5,332 nucleotides of DNA from an uncultured Ruminococcus sp. Lineage in GTDB: Bacteria > Bacillota > Clostridia > Oscillospirales > Acutalibacteraceae. The notes under the pieces are model-generated. The model made no database searches. It saw nothing but the letters and a program-made list of their open reading frames with translations, and was not told the origin of the DNA. The position numbers and the translations under genes were made by a program. Shown here one piece after another: positions 5,320 through 5,332 of this stretch. Location of the stretch: assembly GCA_902783065.1 (NCBI GenBank), contig CACZPV010000130.1:1-5332 (forward strand), written 5' to 3'. How positions within the stretch are numbered: the stretch's first letter is position 1; the number at the start of each line of letters is the position of its first letter.

Positions 5320-5332
5320 TAAGTGGTAAAAT

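Noticed and set aside
1..5332. CRISPR arrays, insertion sequences, tRNA or rRNA genes.
   Set aside because: No regularly spaced direct repeats, no transposase-like frame with terminal repeats, and no cloverleaf or rRNA-like sequence were seen by eye.

Overview
The window looks like chromosomal DNA of a low-GC Gram-positive bacterium (Bacillota, probably class Clostridia; a Ruminococcus-like gut anaerobe is my best guess). The grounds are strong AGGAGG-type ribosome binding sites, AT-rich intergenic DNA, sigma-A-type promoters, a HrcA/CIRCE-controlled groES-groEL operon, and an ECF-like sigma factor paired with a membrane-anchored partner, an arrangement common in Clostridia. No protein or genome search was possible, so the genus is inference.

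Layout, left to right. (1) Positions 1-551, minus strand: the N-terminal 183 codons of rpsB (ribosomal protein S2), cut by the left edge. It has a well-formed promoter at 655-683 and a leader of about 97 nt that can fold into a three-way junction just upstream of the ribosome binding site. (2) Positions 819-2588, plus strand: a two-gene unit, an ECF-like sigma factor followed after 2 nt by a single-pass membrane protein that is probably its anti-sigma factor. The second gene is broken by one extra A in an A7 run at 1505-1511; reading A6 instead restores a 408-residue protein. (3) Positions 2589-3050: a 462-nt gene-free stretch with two convergent terminator hairpins (2763-2802 for the plus strand, 2964-3010 for groEL) and no convincing gene. 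(4) Positions 3051-5221, minus strand: groEL and groES, with one sigma-A-type promoter at 5193-5221 overlapped at its start site by a perfect CIRCE operator (5162-5188). groEL carries an uninterrupted 15-A run giving five consecutive lysines where most GroELs have a Pro-Met-containing segment. (5) Positions 5222-5332: AT-rich DNA ending in a TTGACA hexamer and a possible half terminator, both cut by the right edge.

rpsB and groESL are housekeeping units. The sigma/anti-sigma pair is the only accessory-type element; it would normally sense an envelope signal and redirect RNA polymerase, and its state depends on whether the frameshift is real. I found no mobile element, CRISPR array, tRNA or rRNA, and no clear novel multi-gene system. 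The best leads are the rpsB leader structure, the frameshifted anti-sigma gene and the groEL lysine homopolymer.
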